Shown in pieces: positions 19,527 to 31,140 of a stretch of 64,000 nucleotides of DNA. The notes under the pieces are model-generated. The model was not told where the DNA came from and made no database searches. It saw only the letters and a list, made by a program, of their open reading frames with translations. Position 1 is the first letter of the stretch; each line of letters opens with the position of its first letter. Position numbers and translations under genes: made by a program. Source of the stretch: Bradyrhizobium sp. WBAH42 (GTDB taxonomy: Bacteria; Pseudomonadota; Alphaproteobacteria; Rhizobiales; Xanthobacteraceae); assembly GCF_024585265.1 (NCBI RefSeq), contig NZ_CP036533.1:620001-684000 (forward strand), in the 5' to 3' direction.

Positions 19527-21143
19527 GTGCAAGAGACGGGCGTGCGCAACGGTGCCTTCGGCGCTGACAAATTCGGCTTAAAGAATCTCAAGCAGGTTCA
19601 CTGGAACCTGGGTGCGCCGCAACTCTATCAATACTCGCTCGCAGCGGGCGAGGCGGTGCTCTCCGCCGATGGCGCACTCTGCGCTGACACCGGCGAGTTC
19701 ACCGGGCGCAGCCCGAAGGACAAGTTCACGGTGCGCGACGCCGCCACCGACAAGAAGATGTGGTGGGCCGGCAACCAGTCGATCACCGCAGAGCAGTTCG
19801 AGACGCTCTATCAGGACTTCCTCAAGCACGCCGAAGGCCAGCGCCTGTTCGCGCAGGACCTCTATGGCGGCGCCGACCCGGCCTACCGGATCAAGACGCG
19901 CGTCTTCACCGAGCTTGCCTGGCACTCGCTCTTCATCCGCACGCTGCTGATCCGCCCCGAGGCGATCGAGCTGTCGACCTTCGTGCCGGAGCTCACCATC
20001 ATCGACATGCCGAGCTTCCGCGCCGATCCCAAACGCCACGGCTGCCGCTCGGAGAACGTCGTCGCGATCGATTTCACCCGCAAGATCGTCCTGATCGGCG
20101 GGTCTTATTATGCCGGCGAGATGAAGAAGTCGGTGTTCACGACGCTGAACTATTATCTGCCCGAGCGCGGCGTGATGCCGATGCACTGCTCGGCGAATGT
20201 CGGCGCCAAGGGCGATACCGCGATTTTCTTCGGCCTGTCGGGCACCGGCAAGACGACGCTGTCGGCCGATCCCAACCGCACGCTGATCGGCGACGACGAG
20301 CACGGCTGGGGCCCGAACGGTGTCTTCAATTTCGAAGGCGGCTGCTACGCCAAGTGCATCAAACTCTCGAAGGAAGCCGAGCCCGAGATCTATGCCGCCT
20401 CGACTCGCTTCGGCGCGGTGCTCGAGAACTGCGTGCTCGACGAGGACACGCGCGTGGTCGATTTCGACGACGGCTCCAAGACCGAGAACACGCGTTCGGC
20501 CTATCCGCTCGACTTCATCCCGAACGCTTCGCGCACCGGCCGCGCGCCGCAGCCGAAGAACGTGGTGATGCTGGCTGCCGACGCCTTCGGCGTGCTGCCG
20601 CCGATCGCAAAACTCTCGCCGGCGCAAGCGATGTATCACTTCCTGTCCGGCTACACCGCCAAGGTCGCCGGCACCGAGCGCGGTCTCGGCAACGAGCCGC
20701 AGCCGGAATTCTCGACCTGCTTCGGCTCGCCCTTCCTGCCGCTCGACCCCAGCGTCTACGGCAACATGCTGCGCGACCTCATCGCCCAGCACAATGTCGA
20801 TTGCTGGTTGGTGAATACGGGCTGGACCGGCGGCAAGTATGGCGTCGGCTCGCGCATGCCGATCAAGGTGACGCGCGCGCTGCTCACCGCCGCGCTCGAC
20901 GGTTCGCTTCGCAACGTCGAATTCCGCACCGACAAATATTTCGGCTTCGCGGTCCCGACCGCGCTGCCGGGCGTGCCGGCCGAGATCCTCAACCCGGTCA
21001 ACACCTGGAAGGACAAGGACGAGTTCGACAAGACCGCCCGCGCGCTGGTCGGCATGTTCCAGAAGAATTTTGCCAAGTTCGAAGCCCAGGTCGACGCCGA
21101 GGTGCGCGCAGCCGCGCCGGATGTGAAGCTGGCGGCGGAGTAA
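19527..21143 (+). CDS. pckA: Phosphoenolpyruvate carboxykinase (ATP)
   Basis: 538 residues. The GTG start at 19527 is preceded by AGGAGG at 19513-19518. It converts oxaloacetate plus ATP to phosphoenolpyruvate and CO2, the entry to gluconeogenesis on dicarboxylates. Visible landmarks are TGRSPKDKF (substrate loop), [10 protein letters not shown], the P-loop [14 protein letters not shown] near residue 236, the metal-binding GDDEHGWG and [10 protein letters not shown]. Facing the chvI-chvG-hprK-PTS operon is the conserved rhizobial context. Here it is separated from that operon by the HugZ and CHAT genes. A 285-base upstream region presumably holds its promoter. Confidence 0.98.
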   Translation: MQETGVRNGAFGADKFGLKNLKQVHWNLGAPQLYQYSLAAGEAVLSADGALCADTGEFTGRSPKDKFTVRDAATDKKMWWAGNQSITAEQFETLYQDFLKHAEGQRLFAQDLYGGADPAYRIKTRVFTELAWHSLFIRTLLIRPEAIELSTFVPELTIIDMPSFRADPKRHGCRSENVVAIDFTRKIVLIGGSYYAGEMKKSVFTTLNYYLPERGVMPMHCSANVGAKGDTAIFFGLSGTGKTTLSADPNRTLIGDDEHGWGPNGVFNFEGGCYAKCIKLSKEAEPEIYAASTRFGAVLENCVLDEDTRVVDFDDGSKTENTRSAYPLDFIPNASRTGRAPQPKNVVMLAADAFGVLPPIAKLSPAQAMYHFLSGYTAKVAGTERGLGNEPQPEFSTCFGSPFLPLDPSVYGNMLRDLIAQHNVDCWLVNTGWTGGKYGVGSRMPIKVTRALLTAALDGSLRNVEFRTDKYFGFAVPTALPGVPAEILNPVNTWKDKDEFDKTARALVGMFQKNFAKFEAQVDAEVRAAAPDVKLAAE

Positions 21144-21160
21144 ACGCTCTGTCTTAATGC

Positions 21161-21190
21161 AAAAGGGCGGCCGAGAGGCCGCCCTTTTTA
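21161..21190 (+). terminator. Intrinsic terminator of pckA
   Basis: AAAAGGGCGGCC, loop GAGA, GGCCGCCCTTTTTA: an 8-bp or longer GC stem with flanking A and T tracts, 18 bases past the pckA stop. Confidence 0.93.
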
Positions 21191-21210
21191 TTTGCCCCAT
21201 TTCTCTCCAC

Positions 21211-21324
21211 CGTCATTGCCAGCGCAGCGAAGCAATCCAGAATCCCTCCGCGGAGACAATCTGGATTGCTTCGTCGCCTGCGCAAAATTGCTCCGCAATT
21301 TTGTCGCGGGCTCCTCGCAATGAG
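21211..21324. repeat. Family-B palindromic repeat, copy 1
   Basis: CGTCATTGCCAGCGCAGCGAAGCAATCCAGA on the left, arm TCTGGATTGCTTCG on the right, ending in CTCGCAATGAG. About 35 extra bases including an AAAATTGCTCCGCAATTTT hairpin sit between the inner and outer right arms. Confidence 0.85.
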
Positions 21325-21338
21325 GAGTCTGGAAGCAC

Positions 21339-22154
21339 CTACGCCTTGAAATACGCGATCTGCGTCGTGGTCGCGAGCAGCCGGCCGTTCGGCGACCACA
21401 GCTCGGCGTTCTGGTCGGCGTAGCTCTTGTGCATGATCTTCGAATCGGCCGTCGCGAGCACGCGCGTGATGTCTTCAGCCGCGAGCTCCTCGGCGTCGGT
21501 GTGGAAATACGTCGTCAGCGACACCGTGCCGAACGGCACCAGCTCGCGCCGGGCGTGGAAGATGCGGCCGAAGAAGGCGTCCGACATCGACATCAGCGAC
21601 AGCATGTCGAGCTTGCGCGGGGTGCGGTCGCTGATCCAGATCTTCGAATAGGTGCTGGCGGGCTCGGCCTGCGGCGGGCCCATCCGCATCTCGCCCTCGA
21701 CGAAGCGGAATTCGTATTGGTTGGCCCAGGATGCCGAGATCTTCGGGAATGGCAGCGTCTGCTCGAACGGCTTAGCATCCGGATATTGCGCCACCCGGTG
21801 CTCCCAGGACGGCCGCCGCTCGGCGAACACCGCGGTGGCGAGCGTTGCGACCTCGCCGCCGCCCTGGCTGAGCTCGACGCTCCAGTGCTGGCTGGAGCGG
21901 TTGGCCTTGACCAGCCGCACGTCGAGATCGAACGGACCCTTGGCGATCGGCGCGCAATAATTCACGGTGACGGCGAGCGGATCGCCGGCCGCTTGCGGAT
22001 GTTCGATCAGCGCGCGCAAAATGGTCGCGGCCGTGGCGCCGCCGAACGGGCCGACAAAGGCCCAGTAATCGTCGCTGGTGTGTCCCTGCCAGCTGCTGTC
22101 ACCGGCGGTGACGCGCGTGGCCTCGTCGAAGGGGTGCGGGAGCTTGGCGTGCAT
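21339..22154 (-). CDS. Acyl-CoA thioesterase family protein (TesB-like hot dog)
   Basis: 271 residues from the ATG at 22154 (the frame is open to 22250 through a repeat). The double hot-dog thioesterase pattern is seen: WAFVGPFGGATAATILRAL, PLAVTVNYCAPIAKGPFDLDVRLV with SQHWSVEL, and near the C-terminus LTTYFHTDAEEL. It likely hydrolyses an acyl-CoA in the cytoplasm, chain length unknown. The gene is bracketed by two family-B repeats (21211-21324 and 22176-22255), so it forms a separate transcription unit. Confidence 0.85.
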   Translation of the reverse strand: MHAKLPHPFDEATRVTAGDSSWQGHTSDDYWAFVGPFGGATAATILRALIEHPQAAGDPLAVTVNYCAPIAKGPFDLDVRLVKANRSSQHWSVELSQGGGEVATLATAVFAERRPSWEHRVAQYPDAKPFEQTLPFPKISASWANQYEFRFVEGEMRMGPPQAEPASTYSKIWISDRTPRKLDMLSLMSMSDAFFGRIFHARRELVPFGTVSLTTYFHTDAEELAAEDITRVLATADSKIMHKSYADQNAELWSPNGRLLATTTQIAYFKA

Positions 22155-22175
22155 TGTCGGTCCTCGGTGCCTCGT

Positions 22176-22255
22176 CGTCATTGCGGGTGCAGCGAAGCAA
22201 TCCGGATTGTCTTCGCGGAAAGATTCTGGATTGCTTCGCTGCGCTCGCAATGACG
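22176..22255. repeat. Family-B palindromic repeat, copy 2
   Basis: CGTCATTGCGGGTGCAGCGAAGCAATCCGGA and TCTGGATTGCTTCGCTGCG with CTCGCAATGACG: a compact 80-base inverted repeat. Confidence 0.88.
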
Positions 22256-22294
22256 GTGCTTGAGGTTGCGGCGTCGTGTCACGGACCCGCTTTG

Positions 22295-22322
22295 GGGATG
22301 ATGATGATCATATCATCATCCC
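22295..22322. other. Perfect 11-bp hairpin between glgP and the thioesterase gene
   Basis: GGGATGATGAT at 22295-22305, six-base loop GATCAT, and ATCATCATCCC at 22312-22322. It lies 53 bases beyond the glgP stop, without a T-run. It may stop transcription or protect the 3' end. Confidence 0.5.
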
Positions 22323-22375
22323 TTGCGAAGGATGCAATAACCTCGCAGGTAACACCGCTTCCACCCCGCGGAAAA

Positions 22376-24901
<2,526 letters not shown>

Positions 24902-25096
24902 TTCCTAGGTCGAAGTACTCTCACCAATCTACGCGTCCTGCCCCTTGCACCGGAACTGACGCCCGGCGGTCGTGCACGCCGCTGGCGCAAAATTATGCAA
25001 GGAACGGGCCGAGTTGGGAACCCGGAGGAGCACGGAGAAAGCCGGATTCGGTGCTAGATTACGAAAGATTCAGCCATCAGTGTGGAGGAGACGACC

Positions 25097-25330
25097 ATGA
25101 GATTGCTGATCGAAATCGCCACTGCAGCCCTGCTCGTCGTCTGCATCAGCGCCACCAGCGCGGCGTTTGCCGCCGGCAAAACCGGTCGCAGCGCCGACGG
25201 CCTCAGCTGCGGCTTCACGGTGCCGCAGAATGCGTCGCCCGCAGCCCGCTGCACTGCGATCAAGCGCCAATGCGGCGGCAAGTTCTACGCAAGCGCGTGC
25301 GGTGACAAATTGATGTCCGCTGCGAATTGA
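25097..25330 (+). CDS. Small secreted protein of unknown function
   Basis: 77 residues from the ATG at 25097, with GGAGGAG ending seven bases upstream (an in-frame GTG at 25082 overlaps that site and is unlikely). The signal peptide MRLLIEIATAALLVVCISAT ends near AFA. The mature part of about 50 residues has four cysteines (SCGF, RCTA, QCGG, ACGD), so two disulfides are possible. I do not recognise the family. It stands alone between glgP and the LysR gene. Confidence 0.75.
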   Translation: MRLLIEIATAALLVVCISATSAAFAAGKTGRSADGLSCGFTVPQNASPAARCTAIKRQCGGKFYASACGDKLMSAAN

Positions 25331-25347
25331 GCGGAGGTCCGGCGAGC

Positions 25348-26211
25348 TCAAGCCGCCTTGCTCTGCACCGCATCGCAAAACTCCGCGAGACGATCCGCAA
25401 GCCGCAGCGTTGCCGGGCTCGCATCCGGTGAAGCCATCAGCGCCACCTCGGTCTTGTTGATCGGCGCAAAGCCATCCTTTGCCGTCAGCACGCGGTGATC
25501 GGACTGGATCGCCATCTCCGACAGGATGCTCAAGCCCATGCCGGCGGCGACCGCGGCCTGGATGCCGGCGAGGCTCGACGAGGTGTAGGCGGTGTGCCAG
25601 GCGCGGCCCGCGCTTTCCAGCGCGTGGATGGCGCCGGCGCGATAGATGCAGCCGAGCGGAAAGCCGATCAGCGGCACCGAGGGCACATCGACCTCGACCG
25701 GATGGCTCTTGCTGGTGACCCAGTGCACCCGCTCCGGCCAGACCGCGATCGCGTCCTTTGCCCCGGCCTCGCGCTTGTAGAGCGCAAGGTCGAGCTCACC
25801 GCGCGCGAGATCGCGGGCGAGATGCTTGCTCTGGTCGGCGCGCACGTCGAGCCGCAACCCCGGATGCGATCGCGAGAACGCGCCGAGCAGTTTTGCCAAG
25901 CGGTAGGCCGCAAAGTCCTCGGGGATGCCGAGCCGGATCGCGCCTTCGCCGCCCGGCTGGCGCAATACGTCGCGCGCCTCCTCGGCGAGCGACAGCAACC
26001 GCCGCGCATAGGAGAGCAGCCGCTCGCCGGCCTCGGTCGGGCGCACGTCCTTGCCGTCGCGGTGCAGCAGCACCTGACCGACATCCTCCTCCAGCCGCTT
26101 GATCTGCTGGCTGACGGTCGATTGCGTGCGGTGGACCCGTTCGCCGGCGCGGGTGAAGCCGCCGGCCTCGACCACCGAGACGAAGCTGCGCAGCAGCTCC
26201 AGATCCAGCAT
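25348..26211 (-). CDS. LysR family transcriptional regulator
   Basis: 287 residues from the ATG at 26211, chosen because GGAGG lies six bases before it; an ATG at 26223 is in frame. The N-terminal winged helix reads LDLELLRSFVSVVEAGGFTRAGERVHRTQSTVSQQIKRLEEDVG in outline, followed by the periplasmic-binding-like effector domain. It is divergent from an EamA exporter gene, with a palindromic T-N11-A site between the two. It is therefore probably the regulator of that exporter. Confidence 0.93.
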   Translation of the reverse strand: MLDLELLRSFVSVVEAGGFTRAGERVHRTQSTVSQQIKRLEEDVGQVLLHRDGKDVRPTEAGERLLSYARRLLSLAEEARDVLRQPGGEGAIRLGIPEDFAAYRLAKLLGAFSRSHPGLRLDVRADQSKHLARDLARGELDLALYKREAGAKDAIAVWPERVHWVTSKSHPVEVDVPSVPLIGFPLGCIYRAGAIHALESAGRAWHTAYTSSSLAGIQAAVAAGMGLSILSEMAIQSDHRVLTAKDGFAPINKTEVALMASPDASPATLRLADRLAEFCDAVQSKAA

Positions 26212-26249
26212 CGCCGCCTCCATTGAAAAATCCACTGGACTGCAGTTAA

Positions 26250-26268
26250 TCATTTAATTTCCAAATGA
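26250..26268. promoter_or_regulatory. Candidate LysR operator between the LysR and EamA genes
   Basis: TCATTT at 26250-26255, seven bases AATTTCC, AAATGA at 26263-26268: a perfect 6-bp inverted repeat containing the T-N11-A pattern bound by LysR proteins. The stretch is AT-rich in a GC-rich neighbourhood and lies 39 bases from the LysR start and 53 from the transporter start. Confidence 0.7.
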
Positions 26269-26320
26269 CAAGCGGCCTCCCTAGATCGAGGGCAGAAGAA
26301 AAACATCCGAGAATGCCCTC

Positions 26321-27232
26321 ATGTCGCTCGCCACCTCGCTTCCCGCCCCGCGCAGCCGCTTCAACACATTGCCGCTCGCGATCGGCCTGTTCTGCCTGCT
26401 CTGGAGCTACGCCTTCGTCGCCGGCAAGATCGGCGTCACCCATTGCCCGCCGCTGATCCTGCTCGCCGCGCGCTTCTCGCTCGCGGGCATCCTGATCCTG
26501 GGCGCCACGCTCGCCCGCGGCGACGGCTGGTCATTGACCTGGCGTGACGCCGCGGTCTTCGCAGTGCTGGGCATCGCCAACAACGCTCTCTATCTCGGGC
26601 TCGGCTACACCGGCCTGCAATCGGTCTCCGCAGGCCTTGGCGGCCTGATCGTGTCGGCCAATCCGGTGTTCACGGCGGCGCTCGCCGCGCTGCTGCTCGG
26701 CGAAGGCATGACCTGGCGCAAGGCGAGCGGCCTCTTGCTCGGGATCATCGGTGTGACGGCAATCGTCTGGCATCGCCTGTCGGTCGGCGCCGACAGCCTG
26801 GACGGGATCGTCTTCACGCTGGCCTCGCTCGCCTCCATCGTCGCCGGGACCATCCTGTTCAAGCTACTCGCACCGAAGGGGTCGTTGTGGATCGGCAACG
26901 GCGTGCAGAACCTCGCTGCCGGCATCGCGCTGACGCCAGTCGCGCTGATTTTCGCCGATGTCCACGCCATCGACTATACGCCGGGCCTGATCGGCGCCTT
27001 CGCCTTCCTCGTGCTCGGCGGCTCGATCCTCGCCTCCTGGCTCTGGTTTCATCTCCTGAAGACGTGTGGCGCCACCGCCGCCAGCGCCTATCATTTTCTG
27101 ATGCCGCCGCTCGGCATGCTGTTCGCGTTCCTCGTGCTCGGCGAGCACATCGAGGCGCGCGACCTGCTCGGCATCATTCCGGTCGCGCTCGGCATCTACC
27201 TGGTGACGCGGCCGGCGAAGGCGAAGTCGTGA
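26321..27232 (+). CDS. EamA/DMT family transporter
   Basis: 303 residues with ten predicted membrane helices arranged as two EamA repeats. The first has LAIGLFCLLWSYAFVAGKIG and ILLAARFSLAG; the second starts near SLASIVAGTILFKLLAP and ends GIIPVALGIYLV. This family exports metabolites or amino acids across the inner membrane; the substrate is unknown. It is divergently arranged with the LysR regulator at 25348-26211, which suggests induction by the exported compound. Confidence 0.9.
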   Translation: MSLATSLPAPRSRFNTLPLAIGLFCLLWSYAFVAGKIGVTHCPPLILLAARFSLAGILILGATLARGDGWSLTWRDAAVFAVLGIANNALYLGLGYTGLQSVSAGLGGLIVSANPVFTAALAALLLGEGMTWRKASGLLLGIIGVTAIVWHRLSVGADSLDGIVFTLASLASIVAGTILFKLLAPKGSLWIGNGVQNLAAGIALTPVALIFADVHAIDYTPGLIGAFAFLVLGGSILASWLWFHLLKTCGATAASAYHFLMPPLGMLFAFLVLGEHIEARDLLGIIPVALGIYLVTRPAKAKS

Positions 27233-27261
27233 GCGAGATAGAGGCCCCGCTATCTCAACAT

Positions 27262-27331
27262 CGTCATTGCGAGCGCAGCGAAGCAACCCAGAATCTTTCG
27301 CGGAGGGACTCTGGATTGCTTCGCTGCGCTG
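27262..27331. repeat. Family-B palindromic repeat, copy 3 (3' arm truncated)
   Basis: CGTCATTGCGAGCGCAGCGAAGCAACCCAGA then TCTGGATTGCTTCGCTGCGCT. The terminal CGCAATGACG of the other copies is missing and replaced by unrelated GGCCGTCTCGG. Confidence 0.8.
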
Positions 27332-27384
27332 GCCGTCTCGGCCTTGCCGATGAACGCCGTTGATCACGACCTCATAGCGATGCT

Positions 27385-27945
27385 TCAACCGCGCTTGGCT
27401 TTCGATACGTAACCGGCGGTGACCTCATCTTTGTGGCTGGCGAACGCAGCCAGTACTTCGGTCTTCTCGCGCTTCGGGACCTTGGCGAAGTCAAGTGTCC
27501 GTCCGAGTTCAGCTGCGACCTCGTCGAATTCCGCCGGGGAGATCAGCAAGGCCCGGTGCGCCTCCTCAAGGCCAAGGGGCGTCGTACCCGGCCTGGTGGC
27601 CTTGAACTGGAACGGCCCGCCCGAAACGTCACAGACCCAAAGTGTTCGCATGAACTTGAGGCCAGGCAAGCGTTTCAGATTCTTGGTGTGCCATTCCCTC
27701 AACTGCGGATTTTTGGACTTCTGGCCGACGATCGGGTTCTTTACGACAGCCTCGCTGAAGTGATCCACGACCGCTGCAATGGCGAAAACACCGCCAAGTC
27801 GTTCATACAGACTTTGATCCGGAGGAGTTTGCTGGGCCTGCGCATGCGCCTGATTGGCTCCAGCCAACGCCACGGGGGCGGCTGTCAGCGCCAGGCCTGC
27901 GACCACGCTTCGTCTGCTGATGGAAGTCGAACGAGCCCTTGCCAT
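27385..27945 (-). CDS. Exported truncated haemoglobin-like protein
   Basis: 186 residues from the ATG at 27945, behind an excellent AAGGAGG. The N-terminus SISRRSVVAGLALTAAPVAL is a Tat-type signal ending AHAQ. The rest matches group 1 truncated globins: SLYERLGGVFAIAAVVDHF, then EAHRALLISPAEFDEVAAEL, where the His is the likely proximal haem ligand. Export of a globin is unusual; Tat would carry it folded with haem. It would bind O2, NO or a similar ligand in the periplasm. No redox partner is adjacent. Confidence 0.88.
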   Translation of the reverse strand: MARARSTSISRRSVVAGLALTAAPVALAGANQAHAQAQQTPPDQSLYERLGGVFAIAAVVDHFSEAVVKNPIVGQKSKNPQLREWHTKNLKRLPGLKFMRTLWVCDVSGGPFQFKATRPGTTPLGLEEAHRALLISPAEFDEVAAELGRTLDFAKVPKREKTEVLAAFASHKDEVTAGYVSKAKRG

Positions 27946-28231
27946 GGGTACCTCCTTACAGGGTTTCGTGAGGCATTGCGGCACCAGCATCGTCCCGTCG
28001 AAACCGCGGCCGTGCGCACACCGCGTGCCGGGCGGCCTTGTCGGTATTTGCCGTGCTCCCCATCGGATGGTTCGGAATGGAAATGGTTCCGGAGAAATTT
28101 TGCGCGGGATGCAAACCCATGCGCCGGCAGGTGACTCCGAAATGTCCGCTCCGGGGTCACAAGCAGTAATGCGCTGGCGGTTCAAGAATTTCCGTTCGGC
28201 CCTCGGGACATTCCTCTTACGAGCACACGGC

Positions 28232-29002
28232 CTAGTCCTTCCTGAACACGATCGAGGCCATCCACCCCGTCATCAGCGCCATCGCCACGGTGGCGAGGCC
28301 GTAGATCAGGCCGTTGTGCCGTGCGGTGGTCGCGACGAACTGCTCGAAGCCGACCTTGACGATCTCGAACGCGGTCTCGGTCTTGCCGATGAACGCACCG
28401 TTCGCGAACAGCTTGATCTCGACCTCATAGGTGCCGATCGGCACCTCCGCGGGCAGCGGAATGCCGGTACGGAACAGCGTCGGGGTCAGGAACGTCACCG
28501 CGCTTCCGTCTTCGCGATAAAGCCCGCGCTGGGTGCGCAGGCGAATGAAGGCCGAGCGGAACGCATCGTTCGGCACCACGTCGGCAAAGTCACCGCTGAC
28601 CCGCTGGGTCAGCAGCACGTTGTTGAGCCCGATCTGCTGCCGCCGCGCAATCTCGGGCGAGGTGATAGCGTCGAACGGGCGGTTGGCGAACAGCGCGAGG
28701 TAGCTCGGCACCTGCAGGAACTGCCGGTAGTCGGTGTTGATCCAGATGCCGAAGGTGCGCTCCTTCCGCCGCGTCACCATCTCGGCGCGCGGGCCCATCA
28801 CGGTGACGACGAGATCGTAGGCCGTGCGGTCCGCCGGCGTCGTCGCATCCTTCTCCACCGAGCCGAACAGCACCAGCTCCTCGCCGGAATAGTTCGGCGT
28901 CACCGTGACGCGGTGGTTCGAGACCGACACGATCAGCCGCTCGGCCCGCGCAGCGCCGCCGAGCAGCAGGACAAGGACGATGGCGAGAAGTGTGCGCTTC
29001 AT
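28232..29002 (-). CDS. TIGR02186 family membrane-anchored protein
   Basis: 256 residues with signal peptide MKRTLLAIVLVLLLGGAARA, an extracytoplasmic beta-rich domain and a single C-terminal helix near GLIYGLATVAMALMTGWMAS. The segments LIVSVSNHRVTVTPNYSGEE and LFGSVEKD fit the TIGR02186 family. That family is known as a neighbour of TSUP exporters in alphaproteobacteria. Its ATG overlaps the stop of the TSUP gene by four bases, so the two are co-translated. Its biochemical role is unknown; an accessory function for the exporter is inferred. Confidence 0.85.
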   Translation of the reverse strand: MKRTLLAIVLVLLLGGAARAERLIVSVSNHRVTVTPNYSGEELVLFGSVEKDATTPADRTAYDLVVTVMGPRAEMVTRRKERTFGIWINTDYRQFLQVPSYLALFANRPFDAITSPEIARRQQIGLNNVLLTQRVSGDFADVVPNDAFRSAFIRLRTQRGLYREDGSAVTFLTPTLFRTGIPLPAEVPIGTYEVEIKLFANGAFIGKTETAFEIVKVGFEQFVATTARHNGLIYGLATVAMALMTGWMASIVFRKD

Positions 29003-29916
29003 CCGCTCACTCCGAGCTCACGGATGGTGAAAAGATCCGAGGGCTGGATCACCAGCTCGATCGCGAAGCGGACGCCGACCGAGAGGATGAGCAAGCCCAG
29101 CAGCAGCCGCAGCTGCTCGCCGCGAATCTTCTGACCGGCACGGGCGCCGAACTGCGCGCCTGTGACGCCGCCGACCATCAGGATCAGCGCCAGCACGGCA
29201 TCGACCAGGTGATTGGTCGCCGCGTGCAGCATGGTCGCGAACAGCATGGTGACGAGGGTGAGGACCATCGAGGTCCCGATCACCGTCGAGGTCGGCACCC
29301 TCAAAAGATAGATCATGATCGGCACCAGGATGAAGCCGCCGCCGATACCCATGATGGCGCCGATGAAACCGATCATGGTGCCGACGATCAGCACGGGGAT
29401 CACCGAGAGGTAGATTTTCGAGCGCTTGAACCGCATCTTCAGCGGCAAGCCGTGGATCCAGTTGTGCGTGCGCCGCGGCGGCACCGCGCCGCGCCGGGTC
29501 CGCATCAAGGCGCGCAATCCTTCCGAGAACATCAGGCTGCCGACCGTGGTGAGCAGCACGACGTAGGAGAGCGCGATCATCAGGTCGAGCTGGCCGTGCG
29601 CGCGCAGCTGGGTGAAGGTCCAGACGCCGAGCGTCGTGCCGGTCACGCCGCCGCACAACAAGACGCTCGCCAGCGCCGGATCGATCGCGCGCCGCCGCCA
29701 ATAGGAGAGGGCGCCGGAAAACGAGGAGGCCGCGATGTGGCTCGCCACGGAGGCCACCGCCACCGCCGGCGTGATGCCGATGAAGATCAGGAGCGGCGTC
29801 ATCAGGAAGCCGCCGCCGATGCCGAACATGCCGGAGACGAAGCCGACCGCCGCGCCCATGGCGAGCACCAGGAAGACGTTGACCGGAAGATCGGCGATCG
29901 GGAGGTAAAGCTGCAT
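28999..29916 (-). CDS. TSUP family (TauE/SafE) anion exporter
   Basis: 305 residues with about eight membrane helices. The two internal repeats carry the family motifs GFVSGMFGIGGGFLMTPLLI and GFIGAIMGIGGGFILVPIMI. Family members export sulfite, sulfoacetate or related organosulfur anions. It forms a two-gene operon with the TIGR02186 gene. GGAGG precedes the ATG at 29916. The substrate is not evident from the context. Confidence 0.93.
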   Translation of the reverse strand: MQLYLPIADLPVNVFLVLAMGAAVGFVSGMFGIGGGFLMTPLLIFIGITPAVAVASVASHIAASSFSGALSYWRRRAIDPALASVLLCGGVTGTTLGVWTFTQLRAHGQLDLMIALSYVVLLTTVGSLMFSEGLRALMRTRRGAVPPRRTHNWIHGLPLKMRFKRSKIYLSVIPVLIVGTMIGFIGAIMGIGGGFILVPIMIYLLRVPTSTVIGTSMVLTLVTMLFATMLHAATNHLVDAVLALILMVGGVTGAQFGARAGQKIRGEQLRLLLGLLILSVGVRFAIELVIQPSDLFTIRELGVSG

Positions 29917-30115
29917 TGAACCTGCGCACCGGCGAGATGGATCGACGAACGCGGAATGCTCGCGGAAAGGACGGAACGATTGCCGCGTCCCTCAATAGCG
30001 GAATTCGCTGGCGGGCGGGACCGGGATTTTCAGGCGTGGTGAACGGGCGTGAGAAGCGCGTGCGGATATCCGCGATCGTCCCCACTCCATGCCGCAGGCG
30101 CGGAGAGGCGAAAGA

Positions 30116-31051
30116 TCAGAACGGACTGACCGAGAAATAGCGCAGCCAGAGATCGGTATAGCGGCCTTTTTCCCAGATCCGGAACATCGCCCAGTTCAGG
30201 GCCTGGCGCAGCACGTCGTTGCCCTTGCGCACGGCGATGCCGATGCCCTCGCCGAAGAAACGGCTCTCGACGAAGGGACCGCCGGAGAAGGCGCAGCAAT
30301 CGGCCGAATCCGTGCCGTTGATCCAGAACGCCAGCGAGATGGCGTCGCCGAAGATGAAATCGACCTCGCCCTTGCGCAGAGCCGCGCGCATCGCATCGTC
30401 ACTGGAATAGGCACGAAGCTCGGCGTCGGTGAACATCGCCTTGAGATACGCCTCGTGCGCGGAGCCGGCGATGACGCCAACCTTCTTGCCTTCGAGATAT
30501 TCGGGGCGGATCTCCGGCATCACCGCATCCTTGCGCGAGACGAAGCGCGCCGGCACGCGGTAATAGGGATCGGTGAAGTCGACGCGCGCGCGCAGCTGCG
30601 GGCTCACCGCCATGGAGGCGATGATGGCATCGCCCCGGTTCGAGGTGAGCGCATCCACCAACGTCTCGAAACGCCGCATCTGCACCGTGCAGGTGACCTT
30701 GATCTCCTCGCAGAGCGCGCGGGCAAGGTCGACGTTGAAACCGGCCGGATTGCCGTCGGCGCCGGTGAAGTTGAACGGCGGGTAGTCGGTCTCGGTCAGG
30801 AAGCGGATCACGGTCAGGCGCGACAGGTCCGGCCGCTCCGGCCGCCGGCGCGGGTCCCAGAACCCGGGCACGGCCTGCGGGGCGGCTTGGGGCGCGGCTT
30901 GGGGCGTGGCCTGAGGTGCCGCGGGCGGTCGCTTGGCGGGGGCTTGCGCGTCCGCCCCGGTGAGGCCGCCGAGCAGGCAAAGGCCGGCCGCTAGCCCTGC
31001 CAGCAAGCCACGGACAGATTTGAGCGATTTCGCCTGTTGCGATGGAGCCAT
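30116..31051 (-). CDS. Amino-acid-type ABC substrate-binding protein (SBP_bac_3), orphan
   Basis: 311 residues with a signal peptide ending near GADAQ. An Ala-Pro-Gln linker (PQATPQAAPQAAPQA) follows, then a family 3 binding domain: RFLTETDYPPFNFTGADG, GFNVDLARALCEEI, ASMAVSPQLRARVDFTDPYY, and GEVDFIFGDAISLAFWI. It would bind a polar amino acid or similar ligand in the periplasm. No permease or ATPase genes adjoin, so it either works with a distant transporter or acts as a sensor. The linker is an in-frame tandem repeat in the DNA (about 30855-30920). Confidence 0.87.
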   Translation of the reverse strand: MAPSQQAKSLKSVRGLLAGLAAGLCLLGGLTGADAQAPAKRPPAAPQATPQAAPQAAPQAVPGFWDPRRRPERPDLSRLTVIRFLTETDYPPFNFTGADGNPAGFNVDLARALCEEIKVTCTVQMRRFETLVDALTSNRGDAIIASMAVSPQLRARVDFTDPYYRVPARFVSRKDAVMPEIRPEYLEGKKVGVIAGSAHEAYLKAMFTDAELRAYSSDDAMRAALRKGEVDFIFGDAISLAFWINGTDSADCCAFSGGPFVESRFFGEGIGIAVRKGNDVLRQALNWAMFRIWEKGRYTDLWLRYFSVSPF

Positions 31052-31140
31052 CGGCCGAAGGAATGAATTTCGTCGGGATCAGAGGGCCTTATAGACGATC
31101 CGCCCGGGAACGCGAGCGCCGATTGTGGCCAGGATGGAGC

